A stretch of 64,000 nucleotides of DNA from Elymus sibiricus. Taxonomy: Eukaryota > Streptophyta > Magnoliopsida > Poales > Poaceae. The stretch spans positions 67,473,086-67,537,085 of the forward strand of contig CM077668.1 of NCBI GenBank assembly GCA_039707655.1, read 5' to 3'. Position numbers and translations under genes: made by a program. Positions 1-11,575 of this stretch are shown piece after piece; position 1 is the first letter of the stretch, and each line of letters begins with the position of its first letter. The notes under the pieces were generated by a model. It saw only the letters and a list, made by a program, of their open reading frames with translations, was not told where the DNA came from and made no database searches.

Positions 1-526
1 TATCCTATATGCAATATATATCACATAACGTGATATGTTTGATTCCACCGAGCAACAATGAAAGCACGATAAAAAAGAAATCCATCCAGGAGCAAGCAAC
101 AGTGCGTATCAAGTCCTCTTCTCTGCACATGTGGCTCTGTCAAAGTCAAGCTGTGATCTGCAGCGCCGGGGGACACAGTCCGAGAGGCGAGAGCGCGACG
201 AGGTTGGCGACAACCCTGGGGCAGCGGACAGAGCGACACGACCACCGAGCGACAACAAGCCTTGAAATTATGTGCACATGAGCCGTGCGAAACTATTTTT
301 AATTTTTTAGTGTACTTGAAGCCAAAAGGACCTGAAGAGACAAAGACCTCTCTGAGGATCCAAAGGCTCCGGCTTCCACAACTGCGATAAACAAATCTCC
401 TTCCTTCACTCCTAATTGGCGTTTGACACAGTCCATTAGCCTCCGAAATGCCGCCTAGCTAGCTTATCTGCAAATCTTGTTTGTTTCTGTCTCCGGCATC
501 CGTACAGGTCATCACAGCGATGAATT

Positions 527-1724
527 ACCGAAAAAGGGTTTCCCCGCTTTGTATTCCAAAGCAACCAACACCAAACACATAGCATTGCTGGGCGAGCAGC
601 ACATCAAGCCCAAAAGAGAAAAAAGAAAAAACAAATGCCAACAACAGCAGCTCGACAAAGCGCGGATGACCCGCCACCGCTGCGCCCTCCGGAAACAAAC
701 CACCACAGCCCGAGGCTCCGATCCGCCGCGTACCAAGTAGCATCTCCAAGAAGGGATGCGACGCCGACGACGCTGCTGCCCGGACGTGTCCTAGGGTTTC
801 CCCCGGCACGCGGAGGGAAGTGGGGGATAGATACCACCGACACCCTCCAAGAAGGAATGGTGGCACCCGCCGGTGTCACCGCATCGGAGCCGGACGAACC
901 GGCAAGGATTTCTCCCGCACTCCAAACCCCACCGCCCAACCGGAGCCGACCAGCCAAACCACCGCCCAACACAATGCGCCATCGCGGTTGCGCCGCCACC
1001 CACGCTGTCTCACTGCAAACACCAACACAAGGCCAAGAAGACCGGAGAGAAGTGCCAAGCGACGGGAGCAGCAGCACCGAAGCCGAGCGGGAGGGAACCA
1101 CCTCCACCGCCGTCGTGCGAGAGGCCCGCGCCTCCGGCACCGTCGCGGTCACCGTCCGGACACGGCAGCATGGCATACCAGGCCACCCCTGGCCCGGCCA
1201 GGCCCGAAACGGGCCCCGGGCCCGCTAAGCCCCGCCGGCCACGCTGCAGCAGGCCGGCGTCGGCGCCGCCAGCACCCAGCCGCTCATCGCCGCTCCCCCG
1301 CCTCCTGGAAGTCACGCAGCAGACCCGCCCCACCGCCGGCCCGCCCAGGCCCAGATGGGGCCCGAAGGGCCCAGATCTGGGCCGAGCGGCCGCCACCAGG
1401 TCGCGCCACCCCGCCGCCAACGACGACGCCGCCGCCCAGCCGCCCGCCCGCGCCGCGCTAGGGAACCCTGCCGCCACCCGGACCGTCGCCGCCTAGGAGC
1501 ACCCCTCGGTGCAGCTCCGTCCCGCGCCGGAGAGCCACCGGGAGGGGAAGGTCAGGGGCCGCCGCCACCAGCGTCCCCGGGGCCAGGCCGGCCGCGGGCG
1601 CCGGCGACGACGGCGGGGAGGGAGGGGAGAGGGGGGGCTGGTGGAAGGGGAGGCCGACGCGCGGCCGGTCGCCCGCAGGGGCGACGCGGTCGCGAGAGGG
1701 AGAGGGGGTCCTTGATGATCACAA
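527..1724 (-). mobile_element. LINE-like GC-rich retroposon (non-autonomous)
   Basis: The insertion is flanked by the 9 bp direct repeat CGATGAATT (518-526 and 1725-1733); copy 2 has that motif once, at the corresponding place. Read on the minus strand, the element ends in AAAGCGGGGAAACCC followed by CTTTTTCGGT, a terminus I associate with Triticeae LINE-type 3' ends (from memory). The interior is very GC-rich with long open frames on both strands, but none shows a recognisable domain, so I treat them as compositional. A 9 bp duplication would also suit a Mutator-like element, but I see no terminal inverted repeats. Confidence 0.6.
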
Positions 1725-1799
1725 CGATGAATTCCATCACTAGTATCAATGCCCATACCTCGGCAAACTCACCAGCTGCTCACATAACACTAGTAGAAA

Positions 1800-2105
1800 A
1801 AGGACTTTACGTGAGCCCCATTAGTCCCGGTTTGGAATCGGACCGGTACTAATGTGACCATTAGTCCCGGTTCCAACGGCTAGGGGGGCGGGCATCATTA
1901 GTCCCGGTTCGTGTTGAACCTTTAGTACCGGTTCGTGACACGAACCGGGACTAAAGGGGTGGTGGCAGGCTGGTGTCAGGCTGGGGCCCCACGATCACCT
2001 TTAGTCCCGGTTCGTACCACCCCTTTAGTCCCGGTTCGTGTCACGAACCGGTACTAGAGGCTCACCTTTAGTCCCGGTTTGTGTAACGAACCGGGACTAA
2101 AGATG
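1800..2105. repeat. CACTA A left sub-terminal repeats
   Basis: There are multiple direct and inverted copies of TTAGTCCCGGTTCGTG and its complement, several arranged as short hairpins around TGTCACGAACCGG or similar spacers. CACTA sub-terminal arrays are the usual binding sites for the element's DNA-binding protein. Matching arrays lie at the right end of A (13845-13985) and at both ends of CACTA B. Confidence 0.85.
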
Positions 2106-2108
2106 CTC

Positions 2109-2119
2109 CTATATAAACC
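2109..2119 (+). promoter_or_regulatory. TATA box of the CACTA A transposase transcription unit
   Basis: CTATATAAACCC follows the sub-terminal repeats directly and precedes a pyrimidine-rich leader with probable small introns (donors near 2255, 2500 and 2665). The same arrangement occurs in CACTA B near 54900 on the minus strand. Confidence 0.6.
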
Positions 2120-2610
2120 CTTCGTCCAGCCCTAGCTCTCTGTTCTTCCCCTTTCCTCTCCTCTCTGTTCTTCCCCTCTTCCTCGAGCTCATCCTCCATT
2201 TTTGCCAAAATTTGTCAAGATTTGGAGGCACCCCATCCATCCAAGTGTTCACAAAGGTTAGCAACTTTGTCCTTTCATCTCTCATTGCTAGATTAGCTCT
2301 TGCAATGCTCTATAAGTATAGTGATTTGTGGGTTTTAGTTTGGGAGTATTTATATGTGGTAGTTTATTTGATTTATATGCAATTTGAGCTCAAATTAACT
2401 TCTTAGTTTGGATGTGTAGGTGTGGTTTACTTAGTGCCTTCCCGTCCCCGTCCTAACCACCGTCGATCGCCCGCACCGTCCCGTCGCCGGCACCACCTTG
2501 GTGAGCCTCTTGTTCTTATCCTTTTTATAAAAAGAAAATCATGTTTGTGTGATTTAGATAGTTACTTGTATAATTTTCTTACCCGTACGTTGTTTATTAT
2601 ACATAGTGGC

Positions 2611-2961
2611 ATGGTTTTGATATCCGTCCCCGTGGGCCCTCGTCCGGTTTATGATTCAGATGTGGTATATTCTCTTTTATAACTATTTGTTGCATTTCGT
2701 GTTTATGACAATTATGCCCATCAAGTTGACATAGATATTTTTATCTAGGAGGTATGTGAACCGAAAATTGCAACCGACCCTCTTGTCGAGAAGTTAAATT
2801 TAGTTGAAAAAGAAAACGAGTATTTGAAAGAAAAATTGAAAAGAATTGAAGAAGAGAAGATGAAACTGGAGTTGTATGTTGCCGATGTCGTCGATGATCA
2901 CAAGATCAAGATGGATGCAATGCGCTTGAAGATTAGAAAATTTAAAAAAATATGCCATTGA
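2611..2961 (+). pseudogene. CACTA small coiled-coil/membrane protein (broken copy)
   Basis: Exon 1 (2611-2664) encodes an 18-residue start beginning MVLIS. A GT-AG intron ends at 2748, and exon 2 encodes a highly charged Glu/Lys coiled coil (LVEKENEYLKEKLKR and following). A one-base insertion in an A run near 2950 shifts the frame and stops it at 2961, before the membrane segment. The remains of that segment (VAIL/LIAFVVAFKCF type) are still readable downstream to about 3050. The intact counterpart is in CACTA B at 53779-54279. It lies between the element promoter and TNP2. I know of no assigned function. Confidence 0.65.
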
Positions 2962-3117
2962 TAGTGAGGCTTGGTATCACTATGTTGTTGGATCAATTTA
3001 CCTTAGTTGCGATCTTGATCGCATTTGTTGTTGCATTTAAATGCTTTAGTTAGAGAGTTTGTATGTTGTTTTATGAGAACAAGTGTGTATGAACTTTATG
3101 TATGAACTTGTATTAAT

Positions 3118-6100
3118 TTGGTTTTTCGGTGTTGTGTAATGAAGATGAGCCGGCAATCGATGTACGATGACCGATGCTCTCCCCAGTTCATTAATGGCGT
3201 GCGTACTTTTCTGGTTGCAGCTAAGGCAAACAAGCGGGCGGATGGTTTTATGTATTGTCCATGTGCTGGCTGTAAGAATGATCGAAATTACTCTAACTCA
3301 AGAACCATTCATGTCCACCTGTTTGAGTCCGGTTTCATGTCCGGCTATAACTGTTGGACCAAGCACGGAGAAAGAGGGGTCCTAATGGAAGAGAATGAAG
3401 AAGAAGAGGATGACGACAGCTATCCTGGCCATGGGTTCCCTGAATACGATGGTGCAACAATGGGGGAAGAAGCTGAGCCGGCAATGCGGGAAGAAGCTGA
3501 AGAAGAGGCATCAGATGAGCCCGCTGATGATCTTGGTCGGGCCATTGCCGATGCAAAGAGAAACTGCGCAAGTGAAAAGGAGAAGCTGAAGTTGCAGCGC
3601 ATGTTAGAGGATCACAAGAAATTGTTGTACCCAAATTGCGAAGATGACAAGAAAAAGCTGGGTACCACACTGGAATTGCTGCAATGGAAGGCAGAGAATG
3701 GTGTATCTGACAAGGGATTTGAAAAGTTGCTGATAATGTTAAAGAAGAAGCTTCCAAAGGACAACGAATTGCCCGACAGTACGTACGAAGCAAAGAAGGC
3801 TGTCTGCCCTCTAGGATTAGAGGTGCAGAAGATACATGCATGCCCTAATGACTGCATCCTCTACCGCGGTGAGTACGAGGATTTGAATGCATGCCCGGTA
3901 TGCGGTGCATTGCGCTATAAGATCAGCCACGATGACCCTGGTGATGTTGAGGGCGGGCGCCCCAGGAAGAAGATTCCTGCCAAGGTGATGTGGTATGCTC
4001 CTATAATACCACGGTTGAAACGTTTGTTCCAAAACAAAGAGCATGCCAAGTTGATGCGATGACACAAAGAAGACCATAAGAAAGACGGGAGGTTGAGAGT
4101 ACCCGCTGACGGATCGCAGTGGAGAAAAATCGAGAGAAAGTGGAAGGACTTTGCAGATGACGCAAGGAACGTATGGTTTGGTTTAAGTGCAGATGGCATT
4201 AATCCTTTTGGGGAGCAGCGCAGCAATCATAGCACATGGCCTGTGACTCTATGTATCTATAACCTTCCTCCTTGGTTGTGCATGAAGCGGAAGTTCATTA
4301 TGATGTCAGTGCTCATCCAAGGCCCCAAGCAACCTGGCAACGACATTGATGTGTACCTAAGGCCATTAGTTGAAGAACTTTTAGAGTTGTGGAGTATAGA
4401 AGGTGTACGTGCGTGGGATGAGCACAAACAGCAGGAATTTGACCTGCGAGCGTTGCTGTTTGTAACCATCAATGATTGGCCTGCTCTCAGTAACCTTTCA
4501 GGACAGACAAACAAGGGATACCACGCATGCACGCACTGTTTAGATGATACCGACAGTATATATTTGGATAAATGTAAGAAGAATGTGTACCTGGGACATC
4601 GTCGATTTCTTCCGAGCAGGCATCCCGTAAGAAAGAAAGGCAAGCATTTCAAAGGTGAGGCAGATCACCGGAAGAAGCCTCGCCACCGTACTGGTGATGA
4701 TATACTTGATATGGTCAAGGATTTAAAAGTAATCTTTGGAAAGGGTCCTGGCGGACAATCTATTCCGAATGACGCTGACGGACGCGCACCCATGTGGAAG
4801 AAGAAATCTATATTTTGGGACCTACCCTATTGGAAAGACCTAGAGGTCCGCTCTGCAATTGACGTGATGCACGTGACGAAGAATCTTTGCGTGAACCTGC
4901 TAGGCTTCTTGGGCGTGTATGGGAAGACAAAAGATACACCGGAGGCACGGGAGGACTAGCAACGTATGCACGGAAAAGACGGCATGGATCCAAAGCAGTA
5001 TCAGGGTCATGCCAGCTACGCTCTTACCAAAGAAGAGAAGGAAATCTTCTTCGAATGCCTACTCAGTATGAAGGTCCTATCTGGCTTCTCGTCGAATATA
5101 AAGGGAATAATAAATATGGCAGAGAAAAAGTTCCAGAACCTAAAATCTCATGACTGCCACGTGATTATGACGCAACTGCTTCCGGTTGCATTGAGGGGGC
5201 TTCTACCGGAAAACGTTCGATTAGCCATTGTGAAGCTATGTGCATTCCTCAATGCAATCTCTCAGAAGGTAATCGATCCAGAAATCATACCAAGGTTAGA
5301 GAATGATTTGGTGCAATGTCTTGTCAGTTTCGAGTTGGTGTTCCCACCATCCTTCTTCAATATCATGACGCACGTCCTAGTTCACCTAGTCGAAGAGATT
5401 GCCATTCTGGGTCCTGTATTTCTACACAATATGTTCCCCTTTGAGAGGTTCATGGGAGTCTTAAAGAAATATGTCCATAACCGTGCTAGGCCAGAAGGAA
5501 GCATCTCCAAGGGCCATGAAACAGAGGAGGTCATTGAGTTTTGTGTTGACTTTATTCTTGACCTTAAGCCGATTGGTGTTCCTGAATCGCGGCATGAGGG
5601 CAGACTGGGTGGAAAAGGCACACTAGGAAAGAATTCAGTAATATGCCATGACGGGCATTCTTGGGCGCAAGCACACTACACAGTTTTACAAAGTTCCGCC
5701 TTGGTGGGTCCGTATATCGAGGAACACAAGAATATTCTACGCTCCAAACACCCGGAGCAGTCTGACGACTGGATTACACATGAACAAACGGGGACTTTCG
5801 CCGGTTGGTTGCAGACACGTCTCATGCATGACGACACTGTTGCAGATGAGCTGTACTTGCTGTCCAAGTTACCATCTTCGACTATATTGACTTTCAAAGG
5901 GTATGAGATAAATGGGAATACATTTTACACGATCGCCCAAGATAAAAAGAGCACCAACCAAAACAGTGGTGTCCGCTTTGATGCAGCAAACACCAATAGG
6001 CCAAAGGACACATATTATGGTTACATAGAGGAGATATGGGAACTTGACTATGGACGTGGTTTGAAGTTCCCTTTGTTTCGGTGCAAATGGGTCAATCTGA

Positions 6101-6504
6101 CAGGAGGCGGGGTAAAGGAAGACCCGCAGTACGGAATGACAACAGTGGATCTCAACAATCTTGGGTACACAGACGAACCATTCGTCCTAGCCAATGATGT
6201 GGCTCATGTTTTCTATGTGAAGGACATGTCTACCAAGCCGAGAAAAAGAAAAGATAAGGAAGCGAATACATCATACGATGAGCCAAAGTGCCACATAGTT
6301 CTTTCAGGGAAAAGAAACATCGTGGGAGTGGAGGACAAGACAGACATGTCAGAAGATTATGAAAAGTTTCATGAAATTGCTCCCTTCACAGTGAATATTG
6401 ACCCGAGCATCCAGTTAAACGATGAAGATTGTCCATGGTTACGGCGCAAAGGGACACACGCGAAGAAAAAGTTTTATACCCAAAGATCCCACTCTGGGAT
6501 GTGA
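3118..6504 (+). pseudogene. TNP2-type CACTA transposase with two in-frame stops
   Basis: One frame of about 1,129 codons is interrupted only by TGA at 4060 (Trp in copy B) and TAG at 4957 (Gln in copy B). The domains in order are an N-terminal transposase-associated Cys/His region (CPCAGC at about 3260), an acidic linker, a second CPVCG zinc motif (~3890), the Tnp2 catalytic region with DGINPFG (~4195) and NDWPALSNLSGQ (~4470), a DUF4218-like block (~5150-5520) and a DUF4216-like block (~5900-6250). TNP2 proteins cut and join CACTA ends. The start could be at 3118 or at an ATG just downstream near 3139. Both stops fit C-to-T decay. The C-terminus matches copy B exactly (HSGM). Confidence 0.93.
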
Positions 6505-6653
6505 CCGGCTTCACTGTCATCACTTTCTTCTCTAGTGAGTTTCCGGACTTATATATCTGGAAAGTCCCACTTCGGACAAACCGGAGGGAATCTTTGTAAT
6601 AGTTAGGGTACTTATGTGTTTTGGCATTTGAAACGCGAAGAAATATTATGCCC

Positions 6654-7290
6654 AAAGCCACGTCATCAATTTTCAACCCTTTCTGACTTCATTTGCTATT
6701 TTTCATGCATTTACTGATTTTTTTGAGCTAAATGACCCTGAAATTGAAAAGCACTACAAATGAACTCTGAAAAGGTTGAAAGTTGGCATGGTATCATCAT
6801 TTCACCCACATAGCATGTGCTAAAAAGTTGAGAAGGTTACGGCAAAAACTGGATGCACTTCGTGTACAAAATGGACAATCTCTTTCGAAGTATCAGGGTT
6901 TCAGACGAAAACAAATCTGTTACAAAGGCATTTCATTTTTTTAAACTTATTTCAACTCCAGACTTTTTGTGCGTTCAGTATGCACCATTCAAAGCCACGT
7001 CATCAATTTTCAACCCTTTCTGACTGCATTTGCTATTTTTCATGCATTTACTGATTTTTTTGAGCTAAATGACCCTGAAATTGAAAAGCACTACAAATGA
7101 ACTCTGAAAAGGTTGAAAGTTGGCATGGTATCATCATTTCACCCACATAGCATGTGCTAAAAAGTTGAGAGGGTTACGGCAAAATCTGGATGCACTTCGT
7201 GTACAAACTGGACAATCTGTTTCGAAGTATCAGGGTTTCTGACGAAAACTCGTCTGTTACAAAGCCATTTCATTTTTTTAAATAACCTAA
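6654..7290 (+). repeat. 337 bp direct tandem duplication in CACTA A
   Basis: AAAGCCACGTCATCAATTTT starts at 6654 and again at 6991. The two copies are nearly identical through TTTCATTTTTTT. The repeat sits between TNP2 and the second gene of the element and has no coding potential I can support. The rest of the interval to about 7800 is A-rich with no gene, then GC-rich from 7580. Confidence 0.85.
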
Positions 7291-7821
7291 GAATTACCAA
7301 ATTGAATATAATGATAAAACACACTAATAATCACTGGAAAATCTATTTTTAAAGTAAAGTTATTCACAAACTAGTGATTCACACAAATTTCAAATAATTC
7401 AAATTTAAACTATTCAAATTTGAAAACTACTGGCACTAACAGAAAGTTTATAATTTTTTTTACCTAAAGCAAAAAGATTCACAAAGAAACTCTAAATAAA
7501 GCAAAAAACAACTCAGAAACAAAAGAAAATAAATAAAGCAGAAAACAAAAAAAAACAGAAAAATAAATAAATTAAAAAAAAGCCCGCCTATTGGGCCGCC
7601 ACGGCCTGCATACGACTAGAAACCCAACCTCTAGTTGGGCCAGGATGCAGACCCGTACGGCCCAGTAGGCCCCACTGGGCGGCACAGGTGTGGTAGGCCC
7701 AGAAGGCCTGCATTAGAGAGGAGCTCGACACGGTAGCCGCGGCGGGGCTTATAAACCGGTGCGAGCTCCTCTCAACTAGCGAGGTGGGACTAAACATCCA
7801 CCGCGCCCCTCGCCTGGCACA

Positions 7822-7980
7822 CCACCTTTAGTCGCGGTTGGTGGCTCCAACCACGACTAAAGACCCCCCTTTAGTCACGGTTGGAGCCACCAACCGCGAC
7901 TAAAGGCTTGTCTTCCCGCCGCTCTGCCTGGCCAAATTTCACCCTTTAGTCCCGGTTGGTGGCTCCAACCGGGACTAAAG
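7822..7980. repeat. Internal TTTAGTC(C/G)CGGTTGG hairpins before the second CACTA A promoter
   Basis: Three inverted repeats of the form TTTAGTCCCGGTTGGTGGC, with loops read through GGTGGCTCC, lie back to back just upstream of the second promoter. Two have C-to-T or G changes (CGCGG, CACGG). Copy B has the same block at 48600-48800. They could act as internal binding sites or fold into hairpin RNA. Confidence 0.75.
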
Positions 7981-7985
7981 GTGCC

Positions 7986-7998
7986 TCCTATATATACA
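7986..7998 (+). promoter_or_regulatory. TATA box of the CACTA A second transcription unit
   Basis: CCTATATATACAAC lies just downstream of the hairpin block and upstream of a GC-rich leader. Its position mirrors the TATA box at 2109, which also follows TTTAGTCCCGG repeats. Confidence 0.55.
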
Positions 7999-8071
7999 AC
8001 ACTTACGAATTTTTCCCCAAATCTGCCTTTCTTCTCGACGACGCCGAACGTACCACCACGCCGCCAGGCTG

Positions 8072-8275
8072 CTGGAGCTCGACGTCGCCGTCCGTCCGTC
8101 CGCGCCCCTACCGCACCTCGACGTCGCCGTCCGTCCGCGCCTCTGCCGCACCTCGATGTCATGGCCGCCGCGCCCCTGCACCTCGCCATCGCCGTCGCCG
8201 TCCGTCCGCGCCCCTGCACCTCGACGCCGCCGTCCATCCGCGCCCCTGCACCTCGACGCCGCCGTCCGTCCGCTG
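8072..8275 (+). repeat. GC-rich minisatellite in the leader of the second CACTA A unit
   Basis: There are about five imperfect copies of a ~30-45 bp unit built on TCCGCGCCCCTGCACCTCGA plus CGCCGCCGTCCGTC. Open frames cross it on both strands, but they follow the repeat periodicity rather than any protein family. From about 8290 to 8790 the sequence is AT-rich with no gene, probably intron or leader. Confidence 0.7.
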
Positions 8276-8799
8276 TGAGCTCGCGCGGCTGCCCCCTCCG
8301 GCGATTTTTTTTTCACTAGTTTTTTTTATACATGTATGCATGAATGTTTGATGTTTTATTTAGATGTTTTAGTTGTTTTAGATGATTATTTTTTCACTAG
8401 TATATATGTATGTATGAATGCATGTTAGATGGATATAATTAGTGTTTAATTAGTATAGAATTTTTTTTATATAATGTTGTTTTTCTGTTTTTTAATGGAT
8501 GTATAGAAGTATGCTTAATTAGTGTTTCTTTTTCTGTTTTTTAATTTTATATAATGTTGTATATCATAGTATAGAAAAATTTTGCATATAAAAAGTTGCA
8601 TAGGAAAAACTTGACCATATATATATTTGTTAGAAGGACTATATATAAGTGGGAAAAGTTTCAGAATTTTTTGAGAAAGGAATATTATTAGGGTAGTTAT
8701 AACCTAGGAATGGGACATTATAATTGAAAAGAGGATATTTTGCTCAAAATTTCCTAATAAAATGACATTGCATATATAGGAATTTTTTTTCATAAGAAT

Positions 8800-9138
8800 T
8801 TGTTCTCGACGTCAACGATGCCCGGCCCGCATCCTCGTCGTCGACTCGTTCACGACGACGTCCTGCTTCAGAGGCGCCACGTTCGGGACTGGGCTCCGCC
8901 GGGCTGGCACTGGGAGGTGCTACCTTCAGGGGCGCGCAGCTTGGTGAGGAACCCGGCCCCGGGTCCCGTCGTCGACCCGGAGCTTCTTTGGTGGCGTTCG
9001 CGTGGGCCACTTTCAGTGCGGAGGCAGCCGGCCCCGCCGGAGGTGGTACGTCGCCGTGTCAGGGAGGAGGACGAGCACGTCCGTTGCTACATGGATGCAT
9101 TGGACGTCAGGTTCTCCAATACCTGGCAGATTCTTTAG
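8800..9138 (+). pseudogene. CACTA conserved short ORF (RDWAPPGWHWEVLPSG protein), truncated
   Basis: This 112-residue frame matches the minus-strand ORF 47092-47511 of CACTA B almost residue by residue. Shared motifs include RDWAPPGWHWEVLPSGARSL, DPELLWWRSRGPLS and VREEDEHVR. Conservation of the protein between two diverged elements supports coding function. Here a CAG-to-TAG change at 9136 stops the frame, while B continues for another ~27 residues. I recognise no domain. It may be a separate protein or the 5' exon of the downstream En/Spm-like gene. The stretch 9220-9500 holds AT-rich repeats of the type TTCGAGATGTATTA and no gene. Confidence 0.6.
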
Positions 9139-11325
9139 GGATCTCACCCGAGCTATGATCCTGTGATGGTTCCTTCTCTTTGGGTGTCCACCGCCCGCGC
9201 CTCAGGAACCGGGAGTGAACTAGATTCTTCGATAATATTCGATCTGTATTAGCTAGTGATGTTATATATATATGATAATATTCGAGATGTATTAGTGATA
9301 ATACTCGAGATGTATTCGAGATTATATTTGAGACGATGTATTCGAGATTATATTATTCGATAATATTCGAGACGATGTATTCGAGATTATATTCGATGAT
9401 GCATATTATCTGGATTATTCGAGATGCATATTATCTACTATGATTCAGTTTTTCCTTATTGATTGCATACATTCTAATTTGAATACTAAATTGTTTTATC
9501 TTTCTTCTGGATTAGTTAAATAAAAGCTATGGACAATACCGGCAGAGAAGGAGAAGAGGCTCTGTTCGACATCATACGCTCCCCGAGCCCAGATGATCAT
9601 GATGATGGCTTGCAATATCTGAACCCTTCGGGTGAGGGTATGATGTTTGATGAAGACGAACGAATAGATGAAGGCGACAACAATGATGATGAAGGAAATG
9701 TTCTTCAAATAACAAAGACCGGCGAGCTAGAGGTATATTTATTATATAAGCCATCCGGTGATCATTACATGTATTAATTGATTTGTATATATTAACGAAT
9801 CGATCTTTCTTCTTTTAGCCCTCCGGATCGAGCAAATCTTCTACAAGCGGCAGGGCAGTTCGAGGCCCGGCCAAAAGGTTGCAGGCTGGCGTAAAGTACA
9901 ACATCGATGCCATCAAATCAAATGGCGAACCGCTTGAACCTAAGAAGAATGCGACCAAGTTCACTCGTCAATGCGGAGTTATTGTCAGGGACCAAATCCC
10001 GATCTCCGTTCAAGAATGGAAAAAAGCCAGCAAAGGGAGATCCAGGAGTTACTTTTGTCGACGAAAGAGCAAAAGATCTGCTTTGGGAATCGCTCATGTC
10101 ACATTTCACCCTACCAGATCATTTGACAGATGCAGATCTGGCGAAAGTCAGGAAGAGTGCTCTTAAGAAGATGGCGATAGCATTCAACAACCACAAGAAA
10201 AATATATGGGCCGCGTACGTCAGAGCAGGAAAGCAGACTCCAGAATTCAATGGAACACTGGAGAAGGCAAGAAATCACTGGGACGATTTCGTGAAGTTCA
10301 AGGAATCGGAACTAGCTCAGGAACGGTCGAGACAAAACAAGATTAATGCTGCGAAAAAGAAGTGGCACCATACTCTGGGGCCAGGTGGCTACCAGGTGGC
10401 CCTGCCTAAGTGGGATCTCGCTGAGCAAAAGATGATGGATGCAGGGGTCACTCCAGTTACATTGGACTGGCCCCCCAGGTGCAGGACTTGGTTTTATGCG
10501 CATGGGGGAAAGTTGGACCCAGAGACAGGGCTGATTATGGAGCGGGCAAGTCTTAAAAAAGCTCAGGACGATTTACTTGTTGCAATAGAAGAAGCTCAAA
10601 CGGGGGTGTTCACGCCCAACAGAGAGAACGACGAGCTTACGCGCGCCCTGAAGAATCCTGAACACCCGGGAAGAACACGAGGCAAAGGCGTTGTTCCGTG
10701 GTTTGAGGGGTTTGCGGATTGGAACGCCGATTACAGAAGCCGTGCGAGAAAGAAGCAGTAGGAGGAGCAGAAGAGGAAGCTGGAGGAGGAGAAGAGGAAG
10801 GAGGAAGCACTCCTCCTTCAAGGCCTATACTCTAGTCACTTGGAGTTGGAACGCGCTTTCAGGCGGCAGCAGGAGCAGATCGACTCACTTAGCCAGGAAA
10901 GGGCGTCTCAGCGGCAGCAAGAGCAGATCAATCCAGCATTGGATAGCATCGTCCCATCTATGCCGAGAAGCAGCGTGGGTTCCACCCCGGCCGATGATGC
11001 ACTGCTGGCTACATACCCTGTGGATGATATCAAAGATAGGACTACTTGTGAGCTACACATGAAAGTGAAGAACCTATCCATGAAGGTGGCGGACGGCTAT
11101 GCTTTAACAAATCCCCCTGAAGCAACCTTCCATTGCAATCCGATTCCAGCTGGCTATGCTCGTGTCGGGGTTGATGAAGTGATGTCAGGATATTACGAGC
11201 TACAGCTTGACATTCCTGGAGGTGACGAGGAGAGCACACTGGGAGAGGCCATACATCGTATCATTCTATGGAAAAAGGATTGCATCGTCTTTCCAAGGCC
11301 ACCGACTCCTGCTGCAACAAGTCCG

Positions 11326-11575
11326 CCACCGCGTCAGCCGACTCCTGTTCCTCCAAGTCCGCCACCGCATCAGTCGACTCCTCCGCCGGCACCGCGTCAG
11401 CCGACTCCTCCTCCTCCAAGCCCGGCACCGCGTCAGCCGTCTCCGCCGGCACCGTGTCAGCCGACTCCTCCTCCTCCAAGCCCGGCACCGCGTCAGCCGT
11501 CTCCGCCGGCACCGCGTCAGCCGACTCCTCCTCCTCCAAGTCCGGCACCGCGTCAGCCGTCTCCGCCGCCTAGGC
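11326..11575 (+). repeat. In-frame 60 bp proline-rich minisatellite
   Basis: Units starting CCGACTCCTCCTCCTCCAAG repeat with an exact 60 bp period at 11401, 11461 and 11521, with degenerate units before. They encode a 20-residue Pro/Gln/Ser module (RQPTPPPPSPAP type). The period is a multiple of three, so copy-number change keeps the frame. CACTA B has a different, shorter Pro-rich repeat at the same place (45000-45080). Confidence 0.9.

Noticed and set aside
604..1852. Long overlapping GC-rich open frames on both strands near the left edge
   Set aside because: They lie in a GC-rich retroposon-like insertion absent from GRAS copy 2, show Pro/Arg/Ala low-complexity translation and no domain. 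Stops are scarce because of base composition.
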